The notes beneath the pieces are model-generated. The model did not search any database. It was not told the DNA's origin and saw only the letters and a program-made list of their open reading frames with translations. The translations under genes and the position numbers were made by a program. This document shows, in pieces, positions 25,901 to 39,600 of a stretch of DNA of 64,000 nt. This DNA comes from Calliopsis andreniformis (taxonomy: Eukaryota; Arthropoda; Insecta; Hymenoptera; Andrenidae): NCBI RefSeq assembly GCF_051401765.1, contig NW_027480571.1, positions 372,001 through 436,000 of the forward strand, read 5' to 3'. Each line of letters starts with the position of its first letter. The first letter of the stretch is position 1.

Positions 25901-27032
25901 TCCTCAATCCCCAATCTTCAATCCTTAATCCTCAATCTTCAATCTTCAATCCTCAATAATCAATCTTCAATCCTCAATCCCCAATCCTCAATCCTTAATC
26001 CTCAATCATCAATCCTCAATACTCAATCTTCAATCCTCAATTCTCAATCCTCAGTCCTCAATCCTCAATCCTCAATCCTGAATCCTCAATCTTCAATCCT
26101 CAATACTCAATCTGCAATCCTCAATCCTCAATCTTCAATCCTCAATCCTCAATCCTCAATCCTTAATCCTCAATCGTCAATCTTCAATCCTCAATAATCA
26201 ATCTTCAATCCTCAATCCTCAATCCTCAATCCTCAATCCTCATTCTTCAATCCTCAATACCCAATCCTCAATCTCCAATCCTCAATCCTCAATCCTCAAT
26301 TCTCAATCCTCAATCCTCAGTCCTCTGTCCTCAAACCTCAATCCTCAACACTTAGCCCTCATCCTCCATTCTCAATCCTCAATCATCAATCCTCAATCTT
26401 ATATCCTCAATATTCAATCTTCAATCCTCAATCCTCGATCCTCAATCCTCAGGCATCAATACTCAATTTTCAATATTCAATCCTCAATCCTCAATCCTCA
26501 ATCCACAACCCTCAACCTTCAATACTCAATACTCAATCTTCAATCCTCAATCCTCAATCCTCAATCCTCAAACCTCAATCCTCAACCGTCATTCCTCTTC
26601 CTCAATCCTGAACCCTCAATCCTCAATCCTCAATCTTCAATCATCAGTAATCAATCTTCAATCCCCAATCATCAATCCTCAATCCTCAAACCTCAATCCT
26701 CAATATTCTACACTCAACCCTCAACCATCCATCCTCAATACTCAACCATCAATGCTCAATTCTCAATACTCAATAGAACATCCTGAATTCTCATGGTTCA
26801 ATACGCAATTCACAATATTCAATAATCAAATCTCAAACGTCAAGCATCAATTCTCAACACTCAATCCTCAACACTCAGTCCTCTCCCTTCAATCCTACAT
26901 CCTCAACCCTCAACCCTCAAGCGTCAATCCTCAATACTCAATCCTCAATCCTCAATCCTCAACCATCAATCTTCAATCCTCCATACTCAATCTTCAATCC
27001 TCAATACTCAATCCTCAATCCTCAATCCTCAA
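22911..27032 (+). repeat. Second higher-order family, copy 3 (3'-truncated)
   Basis: This copy follows copy 2 without a gap and stays in register with it at offset 4916 until about 27032, so it lacks about 0.8 kb of the unit. I noticed about seven substitutions against copy 2: near 23661, 24095, 25011, 25249, 25756, 26258 and 26345. Each is one base, so identity is about 99.8%. Content: B module 23327-23496, then A modules near 24530, 25183, 25550 (short form) and 26770. After 27032 the sequence becomes CAGTCCT-rich and matches neither copy. Confidence 0.88.
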
Positions 27033-29499
27033 TACTCAGTCCTCAGTCCTCAAACCTCAATGCTCAGTCCTCAATACTCTATCATCAATCCTCAATCTTC
27101 AATACTCAATACTCAATCCTCAATCCTCAATCCTCAATCCTCAATCCTCAATCATCAATCCTCTATCCTCAATCCTCAATCCTCAATGTTCAATCCGCAA
27201 TACCCAATCCTCAATCTTCAATCCTCAATCCTCAATCCTCAATCCTCAATTCTCAATACGCAATCCTCAATTCTCAGTCCTCAAACCTCAATCCTGAATC
27301 CACAATCATGAATCCTCAATCTTCAGACCTGAGTCCTCAACAATCAGTCGTCAATTCTCAATCCTCCATCCTCAATCCACAATCCTCAACCTTCAATCCT
27401 CAATACTGAATCTTCAATCCTCAATCCTCAATCCTCAATCCTTAATCCTCAATCGTCAATCTTCAATCCTCAATACTCAATCTTCAATCCTCAATCCTCA
27501 ATCCTCAATCCTCAATCCTCATTCTTCAATCCTCAATACCCAATCCTCAATCTTCAATCCTCAATCCTCAATCCTCAATTCTCAATCCTCAATCGTCAGT
27601 CGTCTGTCCTCAAACCTCAATCCTCAACATTCAATACTCACTACTCAACCTTCAATCCTCAATCCTCAATCCTCAATCCTCAATCATCAATCCTCAATCT
27701 TATATCCTCAATATTCAATCTTCAATCCTCAATCCTCGATCCTCAATCCTCAATCCTCAATCCCCAGTGATCAATACTCAATCTTCAATACTCAATCCTC
27801 AATCCTCAATCCTCAATCCTCAACCCTCAATCCTCAATCCTCAGGCATCAATACTCAATCTTCAATATTCAATCCTCAATCCTCAATCCTCAATCCACAA
27901 TCCTCAACCTTCAATACTCAATACTCAATCTTCAATCCTCAATCCTCAATCCTCAATCCTCAAACCTCAATCCTCAACCGTCAGTCCTCTTCCTCAATCA
28001 TCAACTCTCAATCCTCACTCCTCAATTTTCAATTATCAATAATCAATCTTCAATCCCCAAACATCAATCCTCAATCCTCAAACCTCAATCCTCAATATTC
28101 AACACTCAACCCTCAACCATCCATCCTCAATACTCAACCATCAATGCTCAATTCTCAATACTCAATAGAACATCCTGAATTCTCATGGTTCAATACGCAA
28201 TTCACAATATTCAATAATCAAATCTCAAACCTCAAGCATCAATTCTCAACACTCAATCCTCAACACTCAGTCCTCTCTCTTCAATCCTACATCCTCAACC
28301 CTCAACCCTCAAGCGTCAATCCTCAATACTCAATCCTCAATCCTAAACCATCAATCTTCAATCCTCCATACTCAACCTTCAATCCTCAATACTCAATCCT
28401 CAATCCTCAATCCTCAAACCTCAATCATCAATCCTCAATCTTCAATACTCAATCCTCAATCGTCAATACTCAACCATCAATCCTAAATACTCAATGCTCA
28501 ATAGAATATCCTGAATTCTCAGGATTCTATACTCAAACCTCAATCCTCAACCCTCAGCCGTCATTCTCATTCCTCAATCCTCAATCCTCAATATTCAATC
28601 CCCAATACTCAATCTTCAATCCTCAATCCTCAATCCTCATTCCTCAATCCTCAGTCATAAATCCTCAATCTTCAATACTCAATCCTCAAACCTCAAACCT
28701 CAATTCTCAATACACAACCATCAATCCTCAATTCTCAATGCTCAATAGAATATCCTGAATTCTCAGGATTCTATACTCAAACCTCAATCCTCAACCCTCA
28801 GCCCTCATCCTCAATCCTCAATACTCAATCCTCAATCCTCAAACCTCAAACCTCAATCCTCAACCGTCAGTCCTCTTCCTCAATCCTCAACCCTCAATCC
28901 TCAATCCTCAATCTTCAATCATCAATAATCAATCTTCAATCCTCAATCATCAATCTTCAATCCTCAATCCTGAATCTTCAATATTCAGCACTCAACTCTC
29001 AACCATCAATCCTCAATACACAACCATCAATCGTCAATTCTCAATACTCAATAGAACATCCTGAATTCTCATGGTTCAATACGCAATACACAATATTCAA
29101 TAATCAAATCTCAAACCTCAAGCATCCATTCTCAACACTGAATCCTCATCACTCAGTCCTCTCTCTTCAATCCTACATCCTCAAACCTCAATCCTCAAGC
29201 GTCAATCCTCAATACTCAATCTGCAATCCTCAATCCTCAATCTTCAATCCTCAATCCTCATTCTTCCATCCTCAATGCCCAATCCTCAATCTTCAATCCT
29301 CAATCCTCACTCATCAATTCTCAATCCTCAATCCTCAATCCTCAGACCTCAAACATCAATTCTCAACCCTCAGTCCTCGTCCTCAATCCACAACCCTCAA
29401 TACTCAATCCTCAATCTTCAATCATCAATATTCAATCTTCAATCCTCAATCCTCAATCCTCAATCCTCAATCCTCAATCCTCAAACCTCAATCCTCAAT
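27033..29499 (+). repeat. Mosaic heptad block with several A modules
   Basis: After the end of copy 3 this block is assembled from shorter pieces. It holds a truncated B module (27303-27365), a full A module near 28160, two short A forms with the hairpin core at 28509-28524 and 28753-28768, and another A module near 29050. The stretch around 27680-27750 repeats text seen near 21480-21540 and 26390-26450 (the TTATATCC markers). No gene or non-heptad sequence is seen. Confidence 0.75.
27303..27365 (+). repeat. Truncated B module (5' part only)
   Basis: About 60 bases match the start of module B (GAATCCTCAATCTTCAGACC, then AACAATCAGTCGTCAATTC). The match stops before the CAATAGAA core and passes directly into ordinary heptads. 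The nearest relative I see is the divergent B module at about 62303-62470, which shares CAGACC, the CAGTCGTC spelling and the leading CCACAATCATG. The break is a recombination or deletion junction near 27365. Confidence 0.75.
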
Positions 29500-30893
29500 C
29501 CTCAATCCTCAATCCTCAATCCTCAATCTTCAATCCTCAATACTCAATCCTCAATCCTCTATCCTCAATTCTCAATCCTCAGTACTCAATCATCAATACT
29601 CTATCTTCAATCCTCAATAATCAATCTCCAATCCTACATCCTGAATCCCCAATCCTCAATCCTTAATCCTCAATCTTCAATCCTCAATCGCCAGTCCTCA
29701 ATCTTCAATCCTCAATGCTCAATCCTCAATCCTCAAGCCTCAGTCCTCAATCCTCAATCCTCAATCCTCAAACCTCAATCCTCAACCGTCAGTCCTCTTC
29801 CTCAATCCTCAACCCTCAATCCTCAATCCTCAATCTTCAATCATCAATAATCAATCTTCAATCACCAATCATCAATCCTCAATCCTCAAACCTCAATCCT
29901 CAATATTCAACACTCAACCCTCAACCATCAATCCTCAATACTCAACCATCAATGCTCAATTCTCAATACTCAATAGAACATCCTGAATTCTCATGGTTCA
30001 ATACCAAATTCACAATATTCAATAATCAAATCTCAAACCTCAAGCATCAACTCTCAACACTCAATCCTCAACACTCAGTCCTCTCTCTTCAATCCTACAT
30101 CCTCAACCCTCAATCCTCAAGCGTCAATCCTCAATACTCAATCCTCAATCCTCAATCCTCAATCTTCAATCTTCAATCTTCAATGCTCAATACTCAATCT
30201 TCAATCCTCAATCCTCAATCCTCAATCCTCAATCCTCAATACTCAATCCTCAATCATTAATCCTCAATCATCAATACTCAATCCTCAACCCTCAAACCTC
30301 AATTCTCAATACTCAACCATCAATCCTCAATTCTCAATGCTCCATATAATATCCTGAATTCTCAGTATTCTATACTCAAACCTCAATCCTCAACCCTCAG
30401 CCCTCATCCTCAATCCTCAATACTCAATCCTCAATCCTCAATATTCAATCCTCTATACTCAACCTTCAATCCTCAATTCTCAATCCTCAATCCTCAATCC
30501 TCAATCCTCAGTCATAAATCCCCAATCTTCAATACTCAATCGTCAATCCTCAGACCTCAATCCTCAACCCTCAATCCTCATTCCTCAAACCTCAATCCTC
30601 AACCCTCAGTCCTCATCCTCAATTCTCAATTCTCAATCCTCAATCCTCAATCCTCAATCTTCAATCCTCAATAATCAATCTCCAATCCTAGATGCTCAAT
30701 CCCCAATCTTCAATCCTTAATCCTCAATCTTCAATCCTTAATTCTCAATCGTCAATCTTCAATCCTCAATACTCAATCTTCTATCCACAATCCTCAATCC
30801 TGAATCCTCAATCCTCATTCTTCAATCCTCAATACCCAATCCTCAATGTACAATCCTCAATACCCTATCCTCAATCTTCAATCCTCAATCCTC
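29500..30893 (+). repeat. Segment P, copied at 39832-41960
   Basis: This segment holds an A module core near 29970 and a short A form near 30345 (with CAGTATTC instead of CAGGATTC). It recurs twice in the 39.8-42.0 kb region. The part from about 29820 recurs at offset 10020 (29951 to 39971). The whole segment recurs at offset about 11088 (29715 to 40803), shifting to 11067 further on (30692 to 41759) after a loss of three heptads. The match ends near 30893/41960. Confidence 0.85.
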
Positions 30894-30989
30894 AATCCTC
30901 AATTCTCAATCTTCAATCCTCAATCCTCAGACCTTAAACATCAATACACAACCCTCAGTCCTCGTCCTCAATCCTCAATCTTCAATCCT

Positions 30990-31760
30990 CAATCCTCATT
31001 CCTCAATTCTCAATCCTCAATCCTCAGTCCTCAGACCTCAAACTTCAATCCTCAACTCTCAGCCCTCATCCTGAATCCTCAGTCCTCAATCTTCAATCCC
31101 CTATCCTCAATCCTCAAGCCTCAATTCTCAATCCTCAGCCCTCAGTCCTCAAACCTCAATCCTCAACCCTCAATTCTCAATCCTCAATCTTCAATCCTCA
31201 ATCCTCAATCCTCAATCCTCAATCCTCAATCCTCAATCCTCAGGCATCAATACTCAATCTTCAATACTCAATCCTCAATCCTCAATCCCCAATCCTCAAT
31301 CCTCAACCCTCAATCCTCATTCCTCAAACCTCAATCCTCAACCCTCAGTCCTCATCCTCAATTCTCAATCCTCAATCTTCAATCCTCAATCCTCAATCCT
31401 CAATTCTCAATCCTCAATCCTCAAACTTCAGACCTCAAACATCAATACTCAACCCTCACTCCTCGTCCTCAATCCATAACCCTCAATCCTCGATCCTCAA
31501 TCTTCAATAATCAATATTCAATATTCAATTCTCAACCCTCAACCCTCAATACTCAATCCTCAATCCTCAATGTACGAACCTCAATACACAATCCTCAATC
31601 TTCAATACTCAATCATCAATACTCAATATTCAATACTCAATCCTCAACCCTCAATCCTCAATCCTCAATACTCAACCATCAATCCTCAATTCCCAATACT
31701 CAATAGAGTATCCTGAATTCTCAGGATTCAATACTCAAACCTCAGTCCTCAACCCACAGC
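30990..31760 (+). repeat. Segment E, copy 1
   Basis: Segment E is marked by the run CAGTCCTCAGACC then AAACTTC, the GTACGAACC marker near 31566, and a closing short A form with the spelling CAATAGAGTATCC at 31701. It recurs at about 43290-44075 (offset 12298 at its left end, 12304 at the right end) and in part at about 62490-62975. It holds one perfect hairpin core at 31711-31726. Confidence 0.85.
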
Positions 31761-32039
31761 CCTCATCCTCCATCCTCAATCCTCAATCCTCAATCCTCAA
31801 TCCTCAATCCTCAATCGTCAATCCTCAATACTCAATCTTCAATCCTCAATCCTCAAGCGTCAATCCTCAATCCTGAATCCTCAACCCTCAATCCTCAGTC
31901 ATCAAACCTCAATCCCCAATCCTCAATCCTGAATCCTCAATCCTCAATCCTCAATCCTCATTCCTCAATCCTCATTCTTCAATCCTCAATACCCAGTCCT
32001 CAATCTTCAATCCTCAATCCTCAATCCTCAATCCTCAAT

Positions 32040-32470
32040 TCTCAATCCTCAATCCTCAATCCTCAGACCTCAAACATCAATACTCAACCCTCTGTCCTCG
32101 TCCTCAATCCACAACACTCAATCCTCAATCCTCAATCTTCAATCATCAATATTCAATCTTCAGTCCTCAATTGTCAATCCTCAATCCTCAGTCCTCAGTC
32201 CTCAAACCACAATCCTCAACCCTCAGCCCTCACCCTCAATCCTCAATCCTCAAGCCTCAGTCCTCCGTCCTCAAACCTCAATCCTCAGCCCTCAGCCCTC
32301 ATCCTCCATCCTCAATCCTCAACCCTCAATCCTCAATCCTCAACCTTCAGCCCTCAATTCTGAATCTTTAATCCTCAATCCTCAATCCTCAATCCTTAAT
32401 CCTGAATCCTCAATCCTCAATCCTCAATCCTCATTCTTCTATCCTCAATACCCAATCCTCAATCATCAAT
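32040..32470 (+). repeat. 431-base tandem duplication, copy 1
   Basis: The block from CAGACCTCAAACATC to the next start of the same text is 431 bases and is repeated once, directly. It contains the C module with AAACCACAATCC near 32205 and the CCGTCC marker. It has three 6-base units (CGTCCT, CACCCT, CATCCT), and 7x62-3 is 431. I noticed no difference between the two copies along the C module. Confidence 0.9.
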
Positions 32471-32900
32471 CCTCAATCCTCAATCCTCAATCCTCAGACC
32501 TCAAACATCAATACTCAACCCTCTGTCCTCGTCCTCAATCCACAACACTCAATCCTCAATCCTCAATCTTCAATCATCAATATTCAATCTTCAGTCCTCA
32601 ATTGTCAATCCTCAATCCTCAGTCCTCAGTCCTCAAACCACAATCCTCAACCCTCAGCCCTCACCCTCAATCCTCAATCCTCAAGCCTCAGTCCTCCGTC
32701 CTCAAACCTCAATCCTCAGCCCTCAGCCCTCATCCTCCATCCTCAATCCTCAACCCTCAATCCTCAATCCTCAACCTTCAGCCCTCAATTCTGAATCTTT
32801 AATCCTCAATCCTCAATCCTCAATCCTTAATCCTGAATCCTCAATCCTCAATCCTCAATCCTCATTCTTCTATCCTCAATACCCAATCCTCAATCATCAA
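32471..32900 (+). repeat. 431-base tandem duplication, copy 2
   Basis: Second copy, in register with the first (32171 to 32602). It ends near 32900, where the text turns into CAACCCT instead of CAGACCT. A third, partial occurrence of its C module follows at 32936-33060. The three C modules in under 1 kb look like a recent local expansion. Confidence 0.9.
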
Positions 32901-32935
32901 TCCTCAATCCTCAATCCTCAACCCTCAATCCTCAA

Positions 32936-33060
32936 CTGTCAATCCTCAATCCTCAGTCCTCAGTCCTCAAACCACAATCCTCAACCCTCAGCCCTCATCC
33001 TCAGTCCTCAATCCTCAATCCTCAGTCCTCCGTCCTCAAACCTCAATCCTCAGCCGTCAG
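32936..33060 (+). repeat. C module, third local copy
   Basis: The C module begins with GTCAATCCTCAATCCTCAG and contains CAAACCACAATCC and CAGCCCT before a 6-base CATCCT unit. Other copies start near 32170, 32601, 34822, 35478, 37567, 45006 and 58356, so the module is restricted to the right half of the window. It stays in heptad phase apart from the CATCCT (or CACCCT) slip. Confidence 0.75.
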
Positions 33061-33213
33061 AACTCATCCTCAATCCTCAATCCTCAATCCTCAATCCTCA
33101 ACCTTCAATCCTCAATACTCAATCTTCAATCCTCAATCCTCAGTCCTCAAACCTCAATTCTGAATCCTGAATACTCAATCTTCAATCCTCAATCCTCAAT
33201 CCTCAGTGCTCAG

Positions 33214-34084
33214 GCCTCAATCTTCAATCCACAATACTCAATCTTCACTCCTCAATCCTCAATACTCAATCCTCGATCTTCAATCCTCAATCCTCAATCC
33301 TCAATCCTCATTCTTCAATCCTCAGTACCCAATCCTCAATCTTCAATCCTCAATCCTCATTCCTCAATTCTCAAGCCTCAATCCTCAGTCCTCAGTCCTC
33401 AAACCTCAATCCTCATTCTTCAATCCTCAATACCCAATCCTCAATCTTCAATCCTCAATCCTCAATGCTCAGTTCTCAATCCTCAATCCTCAAACCTCAA
33501 TCTTCAATCCTCAGTCCTCAATCTTCAATCCTCTATCCTCAATTCTCAATCCTCAATCCTCAATCATCAATATTCAACACTCAACCGTCAACCATCAATA
33601 CTCAATTCTCAATACTCAAGAGAATATCCTGAATTCTCATGGTTCAATACTCAATCGACAATATTCTATAATCAAATCTCAATCCTCAAGCATCAATTCT
33701 CAACACTCAATCCTCAACACTCAGTCCTCTCTCTTCAATCCTCCGGCCTCAACTCTCAATCCTCAAGCGTCAATATTCAATCGTCAATCCTCAGCCCTCT
33801 ATCCTCAGCCCTCAAACCTCAATCCCGAATCCTCAATCCTAAATCCTCAATCTTCAGCCCTCAGTCCTCAAAAATCAACTATCAATCCTCTATCCTGAAT
33901 AGAATATCCTCAATTTACAGTTTTCCATACTCAATCCCCATTCTTCAATCTTCAAATCTGAATCCACAAACATCAATACTAATCACTCAAGCATCAACAC
34001 TCAGTCCTCAATCTTCAATCCTCAATCCTCAATCCTCAACCTTCAATCCTTAATACTCAATCTTCAATCATCAATCCTCAATCC
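33214..34084 (+). repeat. A-then-B block, copy 1
   Basis: This block of about 870 bases contains an A module (CAAGAGAATATCC at 33617, then GAATTCTCATGG) and, 280 bases on, a B module of the right-hand subtype (GAATAGAATATCC at 33897, then AATTTACAG). It recurs at about 35750-36620 with offset 2536 at both modules. A related A-then-B pair with the same 285-base spacing lies at 56676/56957. Confidence 0.85.
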
Positions 34085-34821
34085 TCAATCCTCAATCTTC
34101 AATCCCCAATCCTCAATCCTCATTCTTCAATCCTCAACACCCAATACTCAATCTTCAATCCGCAATCCTCAATACTCAATTCTCAATCCTCAATCCTCAA
34201 TCTTCATACCTCAAACATCAATACTCAACCCTCAGTCCTCGTCCTCAATCCACAACCCTCAATCCTCGATCCTCAATCTTCAATCATCAATATTCAATTT
34301 TCAATTCTCAACCCTCAACCCTCAATACTCAATCCTCAATCCTCAATGTACGATCCTCAATACACAATCCTCAATCTTCAATCCTCAATCCTCAATCCTC
34401 AATCCTCAATCCTCAATCCTCAATCCTCAGGCCTCAAACCTCAATCCTGAATCCTCAATCCTGAATCCTCAATCTTCAGCCATCAGTCCTCAAAAATCAA
34501 CTATCAATCCTCTATCCTGAATAGAATATCCTCAATTTACAGTTTTCCATACTCAATCCCCATTCTTCAATCTTCAAATCTCAATCCACAAACATCAATT
34601 CTAATCACGCAACCATCAACACTCAGTCCTCAATCTTCAATCCTCAATCCTCAATCCTCAATCTTCAATCCTCAATACTCAAGCTTCAGTCCTCAATCCT
34701 CAATCCTCAATCCTTAATCCTGAATCCTCAATCCTCAATCCTCAATCATCATTCTTCAATCCTCAATACCCAATCCTCAATCATCAATCCTCAATCCTCA
34801 ATCCTCAATCCTCAATCCTCA

Positions 34822-35700
34822 ATTGTCAATCCTCAATCCTCAGTCCTCGGTCCTCAAACCACAATCTTCAACCCTCAGCCCTCATCCTCAATCCTCAATC
34901 CTCAATCCTCAGTCCTCCGTCCTCAAACCTATATCCTCAGCCCTCAGACCTCATCCTCAATCCTCAATCCTCAATCCTCAATCCTCAAACTTCAATCCTC
35001 AATACTCAATCTTCAATTCTCAATCCTCATTCCTCAAACCTCAATTCTGAATCCTGAATACTCAATCTTCAATCCTCAATCCTCAGCCCACAATACTCTA
35101 GCATCAATCTTCAATCCTCAATCCTCAATCCTCAATACTCAATCCTCATCCTTCAATCCTCAATACCCAATCCTCAATCTTCAATCCTCAATCCTCAATG
35201 CTCAATTCTCAATCCTCAATCCTCAAACCTCAATCTTCAATCCTCAACACTCAGTCTTCAATCCTCAATCCTCAATCCTCAGTCATCAGTCCTCAATCTT
35301 CAATTCTCAATCGTCAATCCCCACTCCTCAATCCTCAACACCCAATCCTCAATCCTCAATCCTCAATCCTTAATCCTGAATCCTCAATCCTCAATCCTCA
35401 ATCCTCATTCTACAATCCTCAATACCCAATCCTCAATCATCAATCCTCAATCCTCAATCCTCAATCCTCAATCCTCAATTGTCAATCCTCAATCCTCAGT
35501 CCTCAGTCCTCAAACCACAATCCTCAACCCTCAGCCCTCATCCTCAATCCTCAATCCTCAATCCTCAGTCCTCCGTCCTCAAACCTCAATCCTCAGCCAT
35601 CAGCCCTCATCCTCCATCCTCAATCCTCAACCTTCAATCCTCAATACTCAATCTTCAATCCTCAATCCTCAGTCCTCGAACCTCAATTCTGAATCCTGAA
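34822..35700 (+). repeat. Paired C modules between the A-B blocks
   Basis: C modules start near 34822 and 35478, 656 bases apart, each followed by a CCGTCC marker. Flanking text such as TTGTCAATCC and the TAATCCTGAATCC run is also shared. The stretch between them includes a CCCACTCC marker at about 35320 that recurs near 58860. No gene is seen. Confidence 0.7.
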
Positions 35701-35749
35701 TACTCAATCTTCAATCCTCAATCCTCAATCCTCAGTCCTCAGCCCTCAA

Positions 35750-36620
35750 TCTTCAATCCTCAATACTCAATCTTCACTGCTCAATCCTCAATACTCAATC
35801 CTCGATCTTCAATCCTCAATCCTCAATCCTCAATCCTCAATCCTCATTCTTCAATCCTCAGTACCCAATCCTCAATCTTCAATCCTCAATCCTCAATCCT
35901 CAATTCTCAAGCCTCAATCCTCAGTCCTCAGTCCTCAAACCTCAATCCTCATTCTTCAATCCTGAATACCCAATCCTCAATCTTCAATCCTCAATCCTCA
36001 ATGCTCAATTCTCAATCCTCAATCCTCAAACCTCAATCTTCAATCCTCAGTCCTCAATCGTCAATCCTCTATCCTCAATTCTCAATCCTCAATCCTCAAT
36101 CATCAATATTCAACACTCAACCCTCAACCACCAATACTCAATTCTCAATACTCAATAGAATATCCTGAATTCTCATGGTTCAATACTCAATCCACAATAT
36201 TCTATAATCAAATCTCAATCCTCAAACATCAATTCTCAACACTCAATCCTCAACACTCAGTCCTCTCTCTTCAATCCTCCGTCCTCAACTCTCAGTCCTC
36301 AAGCGTCAATATTCAATCGTCAATCCTCAGCCCTCTATCCTCAGCCCTCAAACCTCAATCCCGAATCCTCAATCCTAAATCCTCAATCTTCAGCCCTCAG
36401 TCCTCAAAAATCAACTATCAATCCTCTATCCTGAATAGAATATCCTCAACTTACAGTTTTCCACACTCAATCCCCATTCTTCAATCTTCACATCTGAATC
36501 CACAAACATCAATACTAATCACTCAAGCATCAACACTCAGTCCTCAATCTTCAATCCTCAATCCTCAATCCTCAACCTTCAATCCTCAATACTCAATCGT
36601 CAATCATCAATCCTCAATCC
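35750..36620 (+). repeat. A-then-B block, copy 2
   Basis: Second copy of the block at 33214-34084. The A core is at 36153 (CAATAGAATATCC) and the B core at 36433. It is followed almost at once by a second B module at 36680-36850, so three diverged modules sit within 700 bases, the densest cluster in the window. Confidence 0.85.
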
Positions 36621-36658
36621 TCAATCCTCAATCCTCAATCCTCAATCCTCAGGCCTCA

Positions 36659-39600
36659 AACCTCAATCCTGAATCCTCAACCCTGAATCCTCAATCTTCA
36701 GCCATCAGTCCTCAAAAATCAACTATCAATCCTCTATCCTGAATAGAATATCCTCCATTTACAGTTTTCCATACTCAATCCCCATTCTTCAATCTTCAAA
36801 TCTGAATCCACAAACATCAATTCTAATCACTCAACCATCAACACTCAGTCCTCAATCTTCAATCCTCAATCCTCAATCCTCAATTCTCAATCCTCAATCC
36901 TCAATCCTCGGACCCCAAACATCAATACTCAATCCTCAGTCCTCGTCCTCAATCCACAACCCTCAATCCTCAATACTCAATCTTCAATCATCAATATTCA
37001 ATATTCAGTCCTCAATCCGCAATCATCAATCCTCTATCCTCAATCCCCAATCCTCAATGTTCAATCCGCAATACCCAATCCTCAATCTTCAATACTCAAT
37101 CCTCAATCCTCAATCCTCAATCCTCAATCCTCAATCCTCAATCCTCAATCCTCAATACTCAATCTTCAATCCTCAATCCTCAATACTGAATCTTTAATCC
37201 TCAATCCTCAATACTCAATCCTTAATCCTGAATCTTCAATCCTCAATCCTCAATCCTCATTCTTCAATCCTCAATACCCAATCCTCAATCATCAATCCTC
37301 AATCCTCAATCCTCATTCTTCAATCCCCAATATCCAATCCTCAATCTTCAATCCTCAATTCTCAATCCTCAATTCTCAATCCTCAATCCTCAGTCCTCAG
37401 TCCTCAACCCTCAATCCTCAAGCCTGAGGCCTCATCCTCAATCCTCAATCCTCAATACTCAATCTTCAATCCTCTGTCCCAGATCCTCAATCCTCAATCC
37501 TCATTCTTCAATCCTCAATACCCAATCCTCAATCATCAATCCTCAATCCTCAATCCTCAATCCTCAATTGTCAATCCTCAATCCTCAGTCCTCAGTCCTC
37601 AAACCACAATCCTCAACCCTCAGCCCTCATCCTCAATCCTCAATCCTCAATCCTCAGTCCTCCGCCCTCAAACCTCAATCCTCAGCCGTCAGACCTCATC
37701 CTCAATCCTCAATCCTCAATCCTCAATCCTCAACCTTCAATCCTCAATCCTCAATCCTCAATCCTCAGACCTCAAACATCAATACTCAAACCTCAGTCCT
37801 CGTCCTCAATCCACAACCCTCAATCCTCGATCCTCAACCATCAATCATCAATACTCAATCTTCAATCCTCAATCCACAACACTCAGTACTCAATCGTCAA
37901 TCTTACATCCTCGATACTCAATCTTCAATACTCAATACTCAATCCTCAATCCTCGATGCTCATTCTTCAATCCTCAATACCTAATCCTCAATCTTCAATC
38001 CTCAATCCTCAATCCTCAATTCTCAATCCTCAATCCTCAGTCCTCAGTTCTCAAACCTCAATCCTCAACCCTCAGACCGCATCCTCAATCCTCAATCCTC
38101 AATCCTCAATCTTCAATCCCTAATACTCAATCATCAATCCTCAATCCTCAATCCTTAATCCTCAATCCTCAATCCTCAATCCTCAATCCTCAGTCATCAG
38201 TACTCAATCTTCAATACTCAAACCTCAATCCTCAATCCTCAATCCTCAATCCTCAATCCTCAATCCTCATTCCTCAAAGCTCAATCGTCAGCCCTCAGTC
38301 CTCATCTTCAATTCTCAATTCTCAATCCTTAATCCTCAATCCTCAATCTTCAAACATCAATACTCAATATTCAATCCTCAATCCTCAATCCTCATTCCTC
38401 AATCCTCAATCCTCAATATTCAACACACAATCCTCAATCATCAATCCTCAATTCTCAATACTCAGCAGTATATTCTGAATTCTCATGGTTCAATACTCAA
38501 TCCACAATATTCAGTAATCAAATCTCAGTCCTCAAACACCAATTCTCAACTCTCAATCCTCAACACTCAGTCCTATTTCTTCAATCCTCCATCCTCAATC
38601 CTCAATCCTCAAGCGTCAATCCTCAATCCTCAATCCTCAATCCTCATCCTCAATCTTCAATCCTCAATCCTCAATCCTCAATCTTCAATCCTCAAGGCTC
38701 AATCTTCAATCCTCAATCCTCAATCCCCAATCCCCAATCCTCATTCTTCAATCCACAATACCCAATCCTCAATCTTCAATCCTCGATCCTCAATCCTCAA
38801 TTTTCAATCCCCAATCCTCAATCCTCAGACCTGAAACATCAATACTCCACCCTCAGTCCTCGTCCTCAATCCACAACCGTCAATCCTCGATCCTCAATCT
38901 TCAATCCTCAATACTCAATCTTCAATCCTCAATCCTCAACCCTCAATACTCAATCGTCAATCTTATATCCTCAATACTCAATCTTCAATACACAATCCTC
39001 AATCCTCAATCCTCAATCCTCATCCTTCAATCCTCAATACCCAATCCTCAATCTTCAATCCTCAATCCTCAATCCTCAATTCTCAATCCACGATCCTCAG
39101 TCCTCAGTTCTCAACCTCAATCCTCAACCCTCAGACTGCACCCTCAATCTTCAATCCTCAATCCTCAATCCTCAAACATCTATTCTCAACTCTCAATCCT
39201 CAACACTCAGTCCTCTCTCTTCAATCCTCCATCCTCAATCCTCAATCCTCAAGCGTCAATCCTCAATCCTCAATCCTCAACCCTCAATCCTCAGTCCTCA
39301 AACCTCAATCCCGAATCCTCAATCCTGAATCCTCAATCTTCAGCCCTCAGTCCTCAACAGTCAATTGTCAATCCTCAATCCTCAATAGAATATCCTAAAT
39401 TCACTGTTTTCAATACTCAATCCCCATTCTTCAATCTTCAAATCGCAATCCACAAACATCAATTCTCATCACTCAACCCTCAGCACTCAGTCGTCAATCA
39501 TCAATCCTCAATCCTCAATCCTCAACCTTCAATCCTCAATACTCAATCTTCAATCCTCAATCCTCAATCCTCAATCCTCAATACTCAATCCTCAATCCTC

